64,000 nucleotides of DNA from the NCBI GenBank assembly GCA_016794565.1, contig JAEUHQ010000076.1, positions 1-64,000 on the forward strand, given 5' to 3'. The notes beneath the pieces were generated by a model, which was given only the letters and a program-made list of their open reading frames with translations, ran no database searches and was not told the origin of the DNA. Positions 16,969 to 26,647 of the stretch are shown in pieces (the stretch's first letter is position 1; each line of letters starts with the position of its first letter). This stretch comes from Planctomycetota bacterium (GTDB taxonomy: Bacteria; Planctomycetota; UBA1135; UBA2386). The position numbers and the translations under genes are program-made.

Positions 16969-17586
16969 TCACTTGCTCAGGTTCTGGAGGGCGCGGATGT
17001 AGTGGACGATCGACCAACGGTCCTCCACCGACAGACGCGGCCCGTAGGCCGGCATCGTGTTCCTGCCGTTGGTGATGACTTCGAAGTACTCGCCGTCCTT
17101 CAGCATGGCGACGCGGTTGTCCTTGCCTTCGACGAAGTGGAAGTTGGGGATCGGGACGGACCAGAGCCGCCCGACCATGCCGTGCCCGGTCGGACCGTTG
17201 CCGCCTTGCCCGGAGTAGCCGTGGCAGACGGCGCAATTGATGTCGAAGCGCTCGCGGCCGCGGGCCAGCACATCGGCCGTCGCGGGGAGCGGGTTCTTGT
17301 CGACGAACGCGCCCTTGGCGTCCTTGTGCGCCAGCGCCGGGTTCGGCAGCGAGCCGCGGGCGACGACGAGCGTCTTGCCGAACGGGTCGGCGACCGGCAC
17401 GCGCATCGCGCGCCCGTCGGACCAGCCGTCGAAGTGCGCGGCACCTTGCGTTCGCAGCTTCTGCTGGAAGTCCATGTCCTGCACGAGGTGCACGGGCGGC
17501 GAGGACGAGATGCCGCCGCGCCAGCAGCCGCCGGAGAGCGTGATCGCCGCGAAGACGAACCCGGTCGCGAGAGTCTTGAGGTTCAT
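16969..17586 (-). CDS. actE: Alternative complex III subunit ActE, monohaem cytochrome c lipoprotein
   Basis: The 205-residue product begins with a signal peptide ending in LSGGC, consistent with lipidation, and carries a haem c motif, INCAVCHGYSGQGGNG, near residues 116-131, with a probable Met ligand in GRNTMPAYG. In ACIII, ActE is the peripheral cytochrome that passes electrons to the oxidase. The ATG at 17586 is preferred over an in-frame GTG at 17595 because a strong ribosome binding site (GGAGGAG) lies eight bases upstream of it. It overlaps nothing and sits five bases after actD. Confidence 0.93.
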   Translation of the reverse strand: MNLKTLATGFVFAAITLSGGCWRGGISSSPPVHLVQDMDFQQKLRTQGAAHFDGWSDGRAMRVPVADPFGKTLVVARGSLPNPALAHKDAKGAFVDKNPLPATADVLARGRERFDINCAVCHGYSGQGGNGPTGHGMVGRLWSVPIPNFHFVEGKDNRVAMLKDGEYFEVITNGRNTMPAYGPRLSVEDRWSIVHYIRALQNLSK

Positions 17587-17591
17587 TGGCG

Positions 17592-18128
17592 TCACTCCTC
17601 CACGATCTCGACGTGCTTGCCGCCGATGCTCTCGAGGAAGCGCACCGTCTCACGGCTGTCGAACTTCGGGTCGGTCGCCTCGATGGAGAGGAAGAATCGG
17701 TCGTCCGTCGCGCGCCAGATCGTGCTGTGACGGAAGATCGGGTGGTGCAACCGAGGCAGGCGGTTCAGGCCGAACATGCCGAACACGGCGCCGAAGCCGG
17801 ACAGCAGCACCATGCATTCGAACGTGATCGGGATCGTCGAGGGCCACGCGTACGGCGTCTTTCCGGAGACCCAGAACACGTAGTCGTGCCCGTTCATCCA
17901 CCACATCATCAGCTGCGCGAGGCAGATGCCGGTCGCACCGCAGCAGACGACGATCCAACCGAGCGGGCTCGGCCCCTGGCGCAGCGCGCGATCGAGACCG
18001 TGCACCGGGAACGGCGTGTGCGCATCGACGCGCGTGTAGCCGTGGTGCGTGACCTTCTCGGCGGCATGGTAGATCGAAGCGGCCGAATCGAACTCGGCGA
18101 CGACGCCCCACTTGGTGTTGTTCGTCAT
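17592..18128 (-). CDS. actD: Alternative complex III subunit ActD (DUF3341)
   Basis: The 178-residue product has the DUF3341 pattern: VVAEFDSAASIYHAAEKV near the N-terminus, YTRVDAHTPFPVHGLDRAL, then two membrane helices (GWIVVCCGATGICLAQLMMW; FECMVLLSGFGAVFGMFGLN), and a C-terminal DDRFFLSIEA segment. ActD spans the membrane twice and links the ActC and ActF subunits; it has no redox cofactor. The start at 18128 matches the family N-terminus, and the gene follows actC by 10 bases. Its length is normal for the family. Confidence 0.93.
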   Translation of the reverse strand: MTNNTKWGVVAEFDSAASIYHAAEKVTHHGYTRVDAHTPFPVHGLDRALRQGPSPLGWIVVCCGATGICLAQLMMWWMNGHDYVFWVSGKTPYAWPSTIPITFECMVLLSGFGAVFGMFGLNRLPRLHHPIFRHSTIWRATDDRFFLSIEATDPKFDSRETVRFLESIGGKHVEIVEE

Positions 18129-18138
18129 GTCGCGTTCC

Positions 18139-19563
18139 TCAGTGGTGGCCGCCGTTCGAGGCACCGTGGTGGCCGCCGTGATGCGGGTTCGCCTCGGGCA
18201 TGACGCCCTTCACTTCGCTGATGGCGAGGATCGGCAGGAACCGGCAGAACAGCAGGAAGAAGGTGAAGAACAGACCGAAGCTGCCCACGTAGGTGAGCAC
18301 GTCGATCAGCGTCGGCGAGAAGTAGCCCCAGCTCGACGGCATGAAGTCGCGATTCAGCGAGGAGACCGTGATCACGAAGCGCTCGAACCACATCCCGATG
18401 TTCACGAAGATCGAGATGACGAACAGGGCCATCGGGTTGCGACGGATGCTCCGGATCCAGAAGAACTGGGGACTGACGACGTTGCACGTCACCATGATCC
18501 AGTAGGCCCACCAGTAGGGACCGGTCGCACGGTTGATGAAGCAGAACTGCTCGTATTCGACACCGCTGTACCACGCGATGAAGAACTCCATCCCGTACGC
18601 GTAGCCGACCATCGTGCCGGTCAGCAGGAGGATCTTCGCGATGTTGTCCAGGTGGTTCAGCGTGATCAGCTCGTGCAGCCCGAGCCACTGGCGCGCCGGG
18701 ACCATCAGCGTGATCACCATGCCGAAGCCCGAGAAGATCGCGCCGGCGACGAAGTACGGCGGGAAGATCGTCGTGTGCCAGCCGGGGAGCAGCGACACCG
18801 CGAAGTCGAAGGACACGATCGAGTGCACGGAGAGCACGAGCGGCGTGCTCAGCGCGGCCAGGATCAGGTAGGCCTTCTCGTAGTGGATCCAGTGGCGGTT
18901 GCTGCCGTGCCAGCCGAACGCGAATACGCCGTACGCCTTCGCGGCGACGGTGCGCCCGGCCTTCATCGCGCGGTCGCGGAACGTCGCGAGGTCGGGGATC
19001 AGGCCGACGAACCAGAACAGGGCCGAGATCGTGAAGTAGGTGCTGACTGCGAACACGTCCCAGAGCAGCGGGCTCTTGAAGTTCGGCCAGAGGGACATCT
19101 GGTTCGGCAGCGGGAACACCCAGTAGATGACCCAGATGCGGCCGACGTGGATGGCCGGGAAGATGCCCGCCGCCATGACCGCGAAGATCGTCATCGCCTC
19201 CGATGCGCGGTTGATCGACGTGCGCCACTTCTGCCGGAACAGGAAGAGGATCGCGCTGATCAACGTTCCGGCGTGGCCGATGCCGATCCAGAACACGAAG
19301 TTCACGATCGGCCAGCCCCAGCCCACGGGGATGTTGTTTCCCCACACGCCGATGCCGTTGAAGACCAGGTAGCCGATCATCGCGCCGAGGTTCAGCAGCA
19401 GCGCGATCGCGCAGCCGAACATCAGGTACCAGCCCTTCGGCGTCCGCTTCTCGGCGACTCCCGCGATGATGTTGGTCACCGACGCGAAGTCGTTCTTGCC
19501 TTCGACCAGCGCTGCTCTGCGCAGCGGGTTCTCCGGCTCGTCGACAACTAGGATTGCAGTCAT
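18139..19563 (-). CDS. actC: Alternative complex III subunit ActC (NrfD/PsrC-like quinol-oxidising membrane subunit)
   Basis: This 474-residue membrane protein of the NrfD/polysulfide reductase family has about ten helices and is the quinol-oxidation subunit of ACIII. Segments such as [78 protein letters not shown] and [20 protein letters not shown] are strongly conserved in the family. The C-terminus ends in a His-rich tail ([15 protein letters not shown]) not needed for the fold. It follows actB with a 4-base gap. Confidence 0.95.
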   Translation of the reverse strand: MTAILVVDEPENPLRRAALVEGKNDFASVTNIIAGVAEKRTPKGWYLMFGCAIALLLNLGAMIGYLVFNGIGVWGNNIPVGWGWPIVNFVFWIGIGHAGTLISAILFLFRQKWRTSINRASEAMTIFAVMAAGIFPAIHVGRIWVIYWVFPLPNQMSLWPNFKSPLLWDVFAVSTYFTISALFWFVGLIPDLATFRDRAMKAGRTVAAKAYGVFAFGWHGSNRHWIHYEKAYLILAALSTPLVLSVHSIVSFDFAVSLLPGWHTTIFPPYFVAGAIFSGFGMVITLMVPARQWLGLHELITLNHLDNIAKILLLTGTMVGYAYGMEFFIAWYSGVEYEQFCFINRATGPYWWAYWIMVTCNVVSPQFFWIRSIRRNPMALFVISIFVNIGMWFERFVITVSSLNRDFMPSSWGYFSPTLIDVLTYVGSFGLFFTFFLLFCRFLPILAISEVKGVMPEANPHHGGHHGASNGGHH

Positions 19564-19567
19564 CGGA

Positions 19568-22500
19568 TCAGGCGAGTTCGGGGTTGGGGTTGCGGACGCG
19601 GCCGAGGTAGGTGGTACGCGGCTTCGTGTTCAGCTCGGACAGGACGCCGTAGTTGAGATCCGTCGCGTGCAGTTTCGCGACCTGGCTCGTCGGCTCGAGG
19701 AGATTGCCGAACGTGATCGCCTGCGTCGGGCACGCCTGGGCGCACGCGGTCGTGAACTGCACGTCGTCCTTGCCTTCCCCGACCTTCTTGCCGGCGAGCT
19801 TGGCCTTGATGCGCCCGCCGTTGATGCGCTGCACGCAGTAGGTGCACTTCTCCATCACGCCACGGCTGCGCACGGTGACGTCCGGATTGAACGCCATGCG
19901 CTTCGTGTCGGCGGTGTGGCCGACATAGTCGAGGTAGTTGTAGCGGCGGACCTTGTACGGGCAGTTGTTGCTGCAGTAGCGCGTGCCGATGCAGCGGTTG
20001 TAGACCATGTCGTTCAGCCCGTCGGGGCTGTGCATGGTGGCCGCGACCGGGCAGACCGACTCGCACGGCGCGTTCTCGCACTGCATGCACGGGACCGGCA
20101 TGTTCGCGACCTGCGGGTCCTCGGCCATCTCCAGTTTGTCGCGGTAGGCGTCCGGGTTGTCCTTCATGCCCTCGGCCTTCTTCCGATCGTCGACGGAGCT
20201 GAAGTAGCGATCCGTGCGCAGCCAGAACATCTCGCGGTTCCGGCTGACCTGGATCTTGCCGACCATCGGGACGTTGTTCTCCGCGACGCAGGCGACCATG
20301 CATGCACTGCAGCCCGTGCACGCGTTGAGGTCGATCACCATGCCCCACTGGTAGGGCGACTTGCGAACCTCGGGATCCTTGGCCATCGCGCCGGCCATGT
20401 AGCCGCGCTCGTCCCACAGCGACTTGTTGACGTCCTTCTCCGTCTTCTCGTGCAGACGGGCGGCGCGATCGAGCGGCGACATCTTCGGCGCCCACTGCGG
20501 GTCGGCGGCGTTCTTCGCGACCGTCGCTTCGCGGACGATCGCGCGGCCCACCATCGTGCCGTGATCCTGGGTGCAGACGAGCTTGTAGCGCCCGCTGCTC
20601 TTCGTCACCTGGGCTCCGCTCGCGATCCACTGGGCCGCTGCCGTGCGCAGGACGTAGCCGTTGAAGCCCGTGCCGTGCGCGACCTTGCAGTCCTCCGGCA
20701 GCGCGCGGCCCCAGCCGAGGTGGATCGCGACGCTCTCGTCGGCGATGCCCGGCACGATCCACGCGGGGATCTGCAGCTGGCTGCCGCCGACTCCGACTGC
20801 GAGCAGGTCACCGTTCTCGACGCCGAGGTTGCGCGCGGTCGTGATGCTCACGAGAGCCGCGTTGTCCCAGCTCAGCTTGCTGAGCGGGTCCGGCACCTCC
20901 TGCATCCACGAGTTGTTCGCGTAGCGGCCGTCCCACATCTTCGGGCAGGCGCGAAGCACGACCTCCATGCCCGACGGCTTCACCCAGCCGCGAACCGCGC
21001 CGGCGATCCCGCCGTGGTTCACCTGGACGGTTTCCGCTGCGAGCTTCGTGTTCGCGACGAGACCGTCGTGCAGGGCGCGCGGCCACCAGTTCGTGTCGAA
21101 GTCGGACGCTCCGGACGCGGTCTGCCAGTAGCTCCGGACGAGCTCGTAGCCGAACAGCGTGTCGCGCGCGGCGGCGAGCTGCTCGTAGTTCGGGGCCTGA
21201 GCGAGGTAGCCGAGGAACTCGATCGCCGAGACGCCCCCGTGAAGCGGCACGACGAGCGGCTGGCGGATGGACACGGTGCCGTCGTGAGCGCGCGCATCGC
21301 CCCAGGTCTCGAGGTCGTGCGCGAGCGGGAAGTGCCAATCGCACAGCTGCGCCGTCTCGTCGTGATGGAAGCCGACGTGGATCGTGACCTTCGGCTTCTT
21401 CGCCTTCAGAAGCTCGGCGAACTTGAGGTCGGCCGGTGCGTCGTAGGCGGGGTTGGTGCCGAGGAAGACGAGCGTCTCGCACGCACCCTGGTCGATCGCC
21501 GCAGCGAGATCCTTGATCGAAGCGACGCACTCACCCTGGATCTGCTCGGGGGTCGCCGTGTAGGTCACCGTCTTGCCGAACCCGTCCAGCGCGTGGTTGA
21601 TCGCGTGCGCCAGAGCGTGCACGACCGCGGGCTGACGGGCACCGGCGACGACGATCGCGCGGCCGCGTGCGGACTGGAGGTCCTTCGCGATCGCGGCGAC
21701 CCACTTCTTGCCGTTCTTCTGGAACTGCTCGGGCGAGTGGGCCTCGAGCGCTTTCGCGAGGTCCGTCCCGCCGCCGACACCGAGGGCATTGGCGAGCGCG
21801 AACGCGACTCCGGCGATCTCCCCGGACTTCATGCGGAACCGATGATCCGCCGCCGTACCCGTCGAACTGAACACGGACTCGATGGCGTAGAGGCGCGAGA
21901 CCTTCTTTCCGCCGATCGGCACGTTGCGCGTGGACGCCCACTCGCGCGCGCTGCGCAGGTTGTTGCCCTCGGTCGCGAGGAAGTCGCTGTCGAGCGAAAC
22001 GACGACGTCGGCCTTCGTGAAGTCGTAGTGGGGCGTGACCGCACGGCCGAACACCATCTTGCTGCCGGCCGTCTCGTTGTCCTGGTGGAGCGCCGTCCAA
22101 TTGTGGAAGCGCGCCTTCGGCAGAGCACCGCCCTTCAGCTTCGCGATGGCGTCCTGCAGCGAAGGCGACGCCGTCGGGGCCATGACGATGTGCAGACCGG
22201 CGCCCTGGTTCTTGCCGGCGACCGACCACCACGTGTCGAACTCGGCCCACACTTCGTCGGCGCTCGCGTGTGCGCCTGCAGCGGCGTGGCCATGGTCACC
22301 GTGGTCGTCGACGTGAGCTGCCGGCTGCGCCGAGCCTGGCATGCGCGGGGCGCGGCTGCGGCCCGGGTCGTACAACTGCAGGAGCTCCGCCTGGAGGCGC
22401 ATGTCCGTGCCGCCGAGACTGCTCGGGTGATCCGGATTGCCTTCGATCTTCGTCGGCCGCCCGTCGCTGCTCTTCACGAGCACGCCGATGCCGTGACCGC

Positions 22501-22819
22501 CGCGCGTGAGCGCCGTCGCGTACTGCTGCGCCAGGCCCGGCTTCATCCCTTCGGGCCGTTTGTTGAACGGCAGGATGTGCTGCTCGGGCTTGCGGCAGCT
22601 CGTCAGGCCGGCGAGCGCGACCGAGGCCGCGACCGCACTCAGGAAACCGCGTCGCGACACTTCGTCCGGGGCGTCCGTGATGCCCTCGGGGAATTCGCGG
22701 GACACCACGTCCTCGAAGGACTGCTGGAACTCGGGGGAGTTCGCGAGCGCGTCGAGGCTGCGCCAGTACGTCGTTCCGTCGGTTTCGGTCGACACGGGAG
22801 GAAGGGGGACGCTGGTCAT
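19568..22819 (-). CDS. actB: Alternative complex III subunit ActB, molybdopterin-oxidoreductase-like fusion with four Fe-S clusters
   Basis: The 1083-residue protein starts with the extended Tat signal of ActB proteins ([20 protein letters not shown], then SRRGFL at 55-60) and LTSC at 72-75, possibly lipidated. An N-terminal domain of molybdopterin-oxidoreductase type is followed, from about residue 830, by a ferredoxin-like domain with four Cys groups: [43 protein letters not shown] and CTYC with CAQACP. ActB relays electrons among Fe-S clusters toward the haems; family members lack molybdenum. A His-rich insert ([15 protein letters not shown]) lies near residue 165. The ATG at 22819 overlaps the actA stop (ATGA). 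Confidence 0.95.
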   Translation of the reverse strand: MTSVPLPPVSTETDGTTYWRSLDALANSPEFQQSFEDVVSREFPEGITDAPDEVSRRGFLSAVAASVALAGLTSCRKPEQHILPFNKRPEGMKPGLAQQYATALTRGGHGIGVLVKSSDGRPTKIEGNPDHPSSLGGTDMRLQAELLQLYDPGRSRAPRMPGSAQPAAHVDDHGDHGHAAAGAHASADEVWAEFDTWWSVAGKNQGAGLHIVMAPTASPSLQDAIAKLKGGALPKARFHNWTALHQDNETAGSKMVFGRAVTPHYDFTKADVVVSLDSDFLATEGNNLRSAREWASTRNVPIGGKKVSRLYAIESVFSSTGTAADHRFRMKSGEIAGVAFALANALGVGGGTDLAKALEAHSPEQFQKNGKKWVAAIAKDLQSARGRAIVVAGARQPAVVHALAHAINHALDGFGKTVTYTATPEQIQGECVASIKDLAAAIDQGACETLVFLGTNPAYDAPADLKFAELLKAKKPKVTIHVGFHHDETAQLCDWHFPLAHDLETWGDARAHDGTVSIRQPLVVPLHGGVSAIEFLGYLAQAPNYEQLAAARDTLFGYELVRSYWQTASGASDFDTNWWPRALHDGLVANTKLAAETVQVNHGGIAGAVRGWVKPSGMEVVLRACPKMWDGRYANNSWMQEVPDPLSKLSWDNAALVSITTARNLGVENGDLLAVGVGGSQLQIPAWIVPGIADESVAIHLGWGRALPEDCKVAHGTGFNGYVLRTAAAQWIASGAQVTKSSGRYKLVCTQDHGTMVGRAIVREATVAKNAADPQWAPKMSPLDRAARLHEKTEKDVNKSLWDERGYMAGAMAKDPEVRKSPYQWGMVIDLNACTGCSACMVACVAENNVPMVGKIQVSRNREMFWLRTDRYFSSVDDRKKAEGMKDNPDAYRDKLEMAEDPQVANMPVPCMQCENAPCESVCPVAATMHSPDGLNDMVYNRCIGTRYCSNNCPYKVRRYNYLDYVGHTADTKRMAFNPDVTVRSRGVMEKCTYCVQRINGGRIKAKLAGKKVGEGKDDVQFTTACAQACPTQAITFGNLLEPTSQVAKLHATDLNYGVLSELNTKPRTTYLGRVRNPNPELA

Positions 22820-23499
22820 CGGTGGCAGGCCGAGCAGTGGGTCGGAGGGTTCAACTCGGGCCGCGTGTCGCCCGTCCATTCGAGTCGCGCCTTCGCCGCC
22901 GCGCGGCTCTGGTCGTCGGCGACCCAGTCCATCTTGGTCACGGGCACACCCTTCGGTCGGATGTGCGACGTCGGGTCGCGGTGGCACTCAAGGCACCAGC
23001 CCATGCTGAGCGGCTCGACCTGGCGCACGATCTCCATCTGGTCGACGGGGCCGTGGCAGCTCGCGCAGCCGACGTTCGCTCGTACGTGCACCGCGTGATT
23101 GAAGTACGCGTGCTCAGGCAGGAGATGCACCTTCACCCAGGGGATCGGCTTGTTCTCCGTTTCGCCGTTGCCCCACGCTGCGAACAGCGGCGCGAGCGTC
23201 GCATTCGCCTTCACGCCGTTCAAGCTGGCGTGACAGCCGATGCAGGTCGCCGTGTCGGGCACCGTCGCGTGCGGCCCTTCCTCGACCATGCGGTGGCAGT
23301 ACCGGCAGTCCATGCCTTTGTCACCGGCGTGCAGCTTGTGGCTGTACGGGATGGGCTGGAATGGCTGGTAGCCGACGTCCGTGTGCCGCGGCGAGAACCA
23401 GAAGTAGACGACGAACACCACGAACAGACCGGTGGCGGCTGCACCGAGCGCGAGCGCGGCAGGCAGCTTGTTGGTCCACTTGGGGAACAGGTCAGTCAA
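22816..23499 (-). CDS. actA: Alternative complex III subunit ActA, pentahaem cytochrome c
   Basis: The 227-residue product has one N-terminal membrane anchor ([20 protein letters not shown]) and five CxxCH haem sites: CRYCH, CIGCH, CASCH, CLECH and CSACH. That is the count expected of ActA, which sits on the periplasmic side and shuttles electrons within ACIII. The start is TTG at 23497-23499, supported by a strong upstream Shine-Dalgarno (GGAGGGG) seven bases before it. It is the first gene of the respiratory operon, so the operon promoter should lie in 23500-23764. Confidence 0.94.
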   Translation of the reverse strand: MTDLFPKWTNKLPAALALGAAATGLFVVFVVYFWFSPRHTDVGYQPFQPIPYSHKLHAGDKGMDCRYCHRMVEEGPHATVPDTATCIGCHASLNGVKANATLAPLFAAWGNGETENKPIPWVKVHLLPEHAYFNHAVHVRANVGCASCHGPVDQMEIVRQVEPLSMGWCLECHRDPTSHIRPKGVPVTKMDWVADDQSRAAAKARLEWTGDTRPELNPPTHCSACHR

Positions 23500-23764
23500 T
23501 TTGGATCCCCTCCGCGGAGAGTGGGGACGATCGAGAAGAGTCGCTGGTCACGCCTCGGCGCGGCCACCGCACAACGGGACGTGTTGCTCGGTCGACCGGG
23601 CCCTGCGGTGCTGCTGTTCGCTACAGCCGTAAACCGGTTGACGGCTGCGGGAACGGAGGCGTGCAGGGCGAACCTGGGCTGCCCAGAAGGGCGGCCCCTG
23701 TAAAAGATTGCCCTTGCCGGGTCAATTTCAGAGTTCGTGGAATCGCCCCCACAGGGCGGTGAAC
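23500..23764 (-). promoter_or_regulatory. Leader and probable promoter region of the ACIII-caa3 operon
   Basis: These 265 non-coding bases separate the SGNH gene end from the TTG start of actA. They hold the actA ribosome binding site (GGAGGGG on the minus strand) and the hairpin at 23676-23697. The stretch at about 23700-23740 is relatively AT-rich for this genome (TGTAAAAG, CAATTTCAG). I cannot assign a -35/-10 pair with confidence. No small ORF of convincing character is seen. Confidence 0.5.
23676..23697 (-). terminator. Hairpin downstream of the SGNH hydrolase gene
   Basis: GGGCTGCCC at 23676-23684 pairs with GGGCGGCCC at 23689-23697 (one G-U pair) across an AGAA loop. It lies 68 bases past the stop of the minus-strand SGNH gene and upstream of actA, so it could separate the two transcripts. 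There is no T tract on the minus strand. Confidence 0.45.
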
Positions 23765-25120
23765 TCAGCGCCGGAGCAACGGCTCGACGAGCGCCCGGAT
23801 AGCCGTCGCGGCGATCCGGTGGGCGCGCGGATTCGGGTGCATGTCGGCGGGCGTCACCCACAGGTCCTCTTGCGGGATCGCGCGCAACAGCGGAAGCACA
23901 TCGAGGAACGGCAGGCCCTCTTCGCGGCAGAACGTCGCGACCATGTCGTGCAGCCGCCCGAACGGGTAGGAACGCCCCGGGCCGAGGCCCTGCAGGAACG
24001 GCCACAGGACGACCGCGAGGCGGATACCACGGGCGTCGCAGAAGGCTCTCGCTTCTCGCAGAGATGACTGCGGAACTCCTTGTGACCACATGGCTTGGAA
24101 CGGACGGTCGTGGTTGCAGAGATTGCCCGCCTCCGCCTCGCCCTGCGGCACCTTCAAGAGCGCCTCGACCCAGTCGAACGCCGGGTCGAGATCGAGCGGA
24201 TTGCGCCGCGACCGGCCCTTCAACACGTCGCCGAGTCCCCCACTTCGTTCCGGCGGCGCCATCAGCGACAGGCCGTGGCTCGGCACCAGGTCGTTGAGGC
24301 AGAGCGTCACGACCACCACGTCCGGATCGAACGCGACGAAGCGGTTCTTCAGTGCCCACCAGTACTCGTCGACACAGACGGTGCCGACCGCCCCGCAGTT
24401 GATCGTGCGCACGTTGCGCCCCTCGGCGCGCAGGTCGCTCTCGACGACGCGCACCCAGCACGATTCTTCCGGCACACCCCAGCCGAACACCATCGAGTCG
24501 CCAAGGCACAGGATGCGCCGCTCGCCGGCGGGCTTCGCTTCTTCGAGGTCGTCGCGGTCGCGCATCCCGAAGCGGTTCAGGTGCACCTTCACCCGGCCCT
24601 TGCCGTCGAACCAGTCGCGGCGCAGCACGTCGTTGTTCCGGTAGCGCAGCCAGAACGTCTGGTTCGGCGCGATCATCGTGCGCGGTCGCGGCTGCTCCCA
24701 CGGTACCGCCACGATGAATCCGCGCTCGAGTGCGTTGCCGAGGCTCGACAACGGGATCAACTCACCCGACTCGATCTCGAAGTCGAACTGCCCTTGCATG
24801 CCGCCGGGCGGCGGGATGCCGAGTGCTTCCATCGCGGCGTCGTGCAGGCCGCGCAGCACGAACGTCAGCCAGGACGACTCCTTCACGTGCTTCTCGAATT
24901 GGCGGGTCGTTCGCCCGTCGAGGAAGTCCTCGCTGCGCCAAGCGGGCATCGGTGCCGGGTCCGGTGACGGTGCCGGCGGAGCGACGAGCCACAGCACCAG
25001 CGGCACGAAGACGAACGTCACGCCGGCAATCGCGGCGGTGCGCGCGATGCGCCGGCACGCCGCATCCCAGTGTGCGATGGCGTCGTGCCATTCCGGTTCG
25101 GTTCGCGTGTCGTCGACCAT
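23765..25120 (-). CDS. Membrane-anchored SGNH/GDSL-family hydrolase
   Basis: The 451-residue product has an N-terminal membrane helix (TAAIAGVTFVFVPLVLWLVA near residues 28-47) and a C-terminal SGNH hydrolase domain. Block I is CLGDSMVFGWG with the nucleophile Ser; CGAVG gives block II, LCLNDL gives block III with Asn, and DMHPNPRAH supplies the Asp-His pair. Such enzymes are esterases or O-acetyl transfer partners acting on carbohydrates. The MBOAT acyltransferase gene lies immediately upstream (two bases apart); MBOAT plus SGNH proteins commonly cooperate in O-acylation of extracellular polymers, as in alginate acetylation. The substrate here is unknown. Confidence 0.85.
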   Translation of the reverse strand: MVDDTRTEPEWHDAIAHWDAACRRIARTAAIAGVTFVFVPLVLWLVAPPAPSPDPAPMPAWRSEDFLDGRTTRQFEKHVKESSWLTFVLRGLHDAAMEALGIPPPGGMQGQFDFEIESGELIPLSSLGNALERGFIVAVPWEQPRPRTMIAPNQTFWLRYRNNDVLRRDWFDGKGRVKVHLNRFGMRDRDDLEEAKPAGERRILCLGDSMVFGWGVPEESCWVRVVESDLRAEGRNVRTINCGAVGTVCVDEYWWALKNRFVAFDPDVVVVTLCLNDLVPSHGLSLMAPPERSGGLGDVLKGRSRRNPLDLDPAFDWVEALLKVPQGEAEAGNLCNHDRPFQAMWSQGVPQSSLREARAFCDARGIRLAVVLWPFLQGLGPGRSYPFGRLHDMVATFCREEGLPFLDVLPLLRAIPQEDLWVTPADMHPNPRAHRIAATAIRALVEPLLRR

Positions 25121-25122
25121 GG

Positions 25123-26505
25123 TCAGAACCGGAAATACGCGAAGGGCAGGAAGGGCAGCGCCATCGCACGTGCGATGGCGAACACGAACAGAACTCCGAT
25201 GCCGAGCGAAACGAGCGCTCCGGGACGCCGCATGAGCTGCGCCGAGTTCGGAGCGAAGAAGACGATCCCGAGGCCGAGAGCCACCAGGCCCGCGGTGGTT
25301 CCCGCCCCGCCGTGCAGCGAAATGGGTGTTCCCGTGCCGTGTGCGCCGAAGAGTCCGCCCCACAGGTTCCACAGGTGCGTCGTGTCGCGCGCGACGAACA
25401 TCGTCCAGCCGAAGGTGAAGACGAGGTACGTCGTGAGCACGCGCAGCGGTTTCGGCAGCGCCGCGTGGAACGCCGTGCGGCCGCGCATGCGTTCGACGCA
25501 GAGCCAGAGCCCCTGGTAGCCGCCCCACAGCACGAACGGCCAGTTCGCGCCGTGCCAGAGACCGCCGAGCAGCATCGTGGTCATCAGGTTGCCGTACGTG
25601 CGCATCGGGCCGCGCCGATTGCCGCCGAGCGGGATGTAGAGGTAGTCGCGCAGCCAAGTCGACAGACTGATGTGCCAGCGGCGCCAGACTTCCGTGATGC
25701 TCTGCGACTTGTAGGGCGAGTCGAAATTGCGCGGGAAGCGGAAGCCGAGCATCAGGCCCAGTCCGATCGCCATGTCGGAGTAGCCCGAGAAGTCGAAGTA
25801 GAGGTGCAGCGAGAAGGCGAGCAAGGCGGTCCACGCGGTCGCGACGCCGGGATCGTTCGTGAGGAAGCCGTCGTCGGCGATCGGAGCGAAGGTGTCGCCG
25901 AGCAGCACCTTCTTCACGAAACCGATGGCGAAGCAGAGCGCGCCAGCACCGACCAGCGTCGTCGAGTGCTCGCGGCTCCTCAGCTGCGCTTCGACGTCGC
26001 TGTAGCGCACGATCGGGCCGGCGACGAGCTGAGGGAACATCGTCACGTAGCAGGCGAAGTCGACCAGCGAGCGCGTCGGCTTCACCTGGCCGCGATACAC
26101 GTCGATCGTGTAGCTCATCGACTGGAACGTGTAGAACGAGATCCCCACGGGCAGCGCGATGTCGATCCAGTGCACGTCCGCGCTGGTCAGGCCCTCGGCC
26201 GTGTGAACGAGCAGGTTCGCGTACTTGAACCATCCGAGCAGGCCGAGGTTCACCACGATCGACAGCGCGAGCAGCGCGCGTCGATTGGGTCGGCCATCCT
26301 CCTTCGCGCCGAGCCGCAACCCGACGCAGAAGTCGAACAACGTGCTCCCGAGCATGATGAGCACGTACGAGGGGTGGTCCCACCCGTAGAAGACGACGCT
26401 CGTCGCGAGGATCCAGAGGTTGCGATGGCGCCGCCCGAGTGCCATGTAGCCCGCCGCGAAGACCGGCAGGAACAGGAAGAGGAAGGCGAACGAGGTGAAG
26501 ACCAT
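25123..26505 (-). CDS. MBOAT-family O-acyltransferase (AlgI-like)
   Basis: This 460-residue protein with about ten membrane helices has all AlgI-type landmarks: VVFYGWDHPSYVLIMLGS, LPVGISFYTFQSMSYTIDVY, MFPQLVAGPIVRYSD, FDFSGYSDMAIGLGLMLGF, WRRWHISLSTWLRDYLYIPL and the catalytic-His helix MTTMLLGGLWHGANWPFVLW. The family transfers acyl groups, usually acetyl, from the cytoplasm to secreted polysaccharides or other envelope acceptors. It forms a two-gene unit with the SGNH hydrolase and is divergent from the carbamoyltransferase gene at 26648, with a 142-base shared upstream region. Confidence 0.93.
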   Translation of the reverse strand: MVFTSFAFLFLFLPVFAAGYMALGRRHRNLWILATSVVFYGWDHPSYVLIMLGSTLFDFCVGLRLGAKEDGRPNRRALLALSIVVNLGLLGWFKYANLLVHTAEGLTSADVHWIDIALPVGISFYTFQSMSYTIDVYRGQVKPTRSLVDFACYVTMFPQLVAGPIVRYSDVEAQLRSREHSTTLVGAGALCFAIGFVKKVLLGDTFAPIADDGFLTNDPGVATAWTALLAFSLHLYFDFSGYSDMAIGLGLMLGFRFPRNFDSPYKSQSITEVWRRWHISLSTWLRDYLYIPLGGNRRGPMRTYGNLMTTMLLGGLWHGANWPFVLWGGYQGLWLCVERMRGRTAFHAALPKPLRVLTTYLVFTFGWTMFVARDTTHLWNLWGGLFGAHGTGTPISLHGGAGTTAGLVALGLGIVFFAPNSAQLMRRPGALVSLGIGVLFVFAIARAMALPFLPFAYFRF

Positions 26506-26647
26506 CGACGGGCGCGGGGGAGTCTACTTCGGCGCCATCACCAGTTCGGCAGCCCGTTTTCGCGTGGCACCGGTCGAGGGATCCTCGGCATACTGCTCGC
26601 CCGCTTCCGTCGTCCGTCGCCGCGTCGTCGTCGGGCGAACTTCGTCA

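Noticed and set aside
19466..23098. Plus-strand open frame of 1210 codons antisense to actA and actB
   Set aside because: Encodes low-complexity Arg/Asp/Val-rich sequence with no motif, and overlaps two genes with clear haem and Fe-S motifs.
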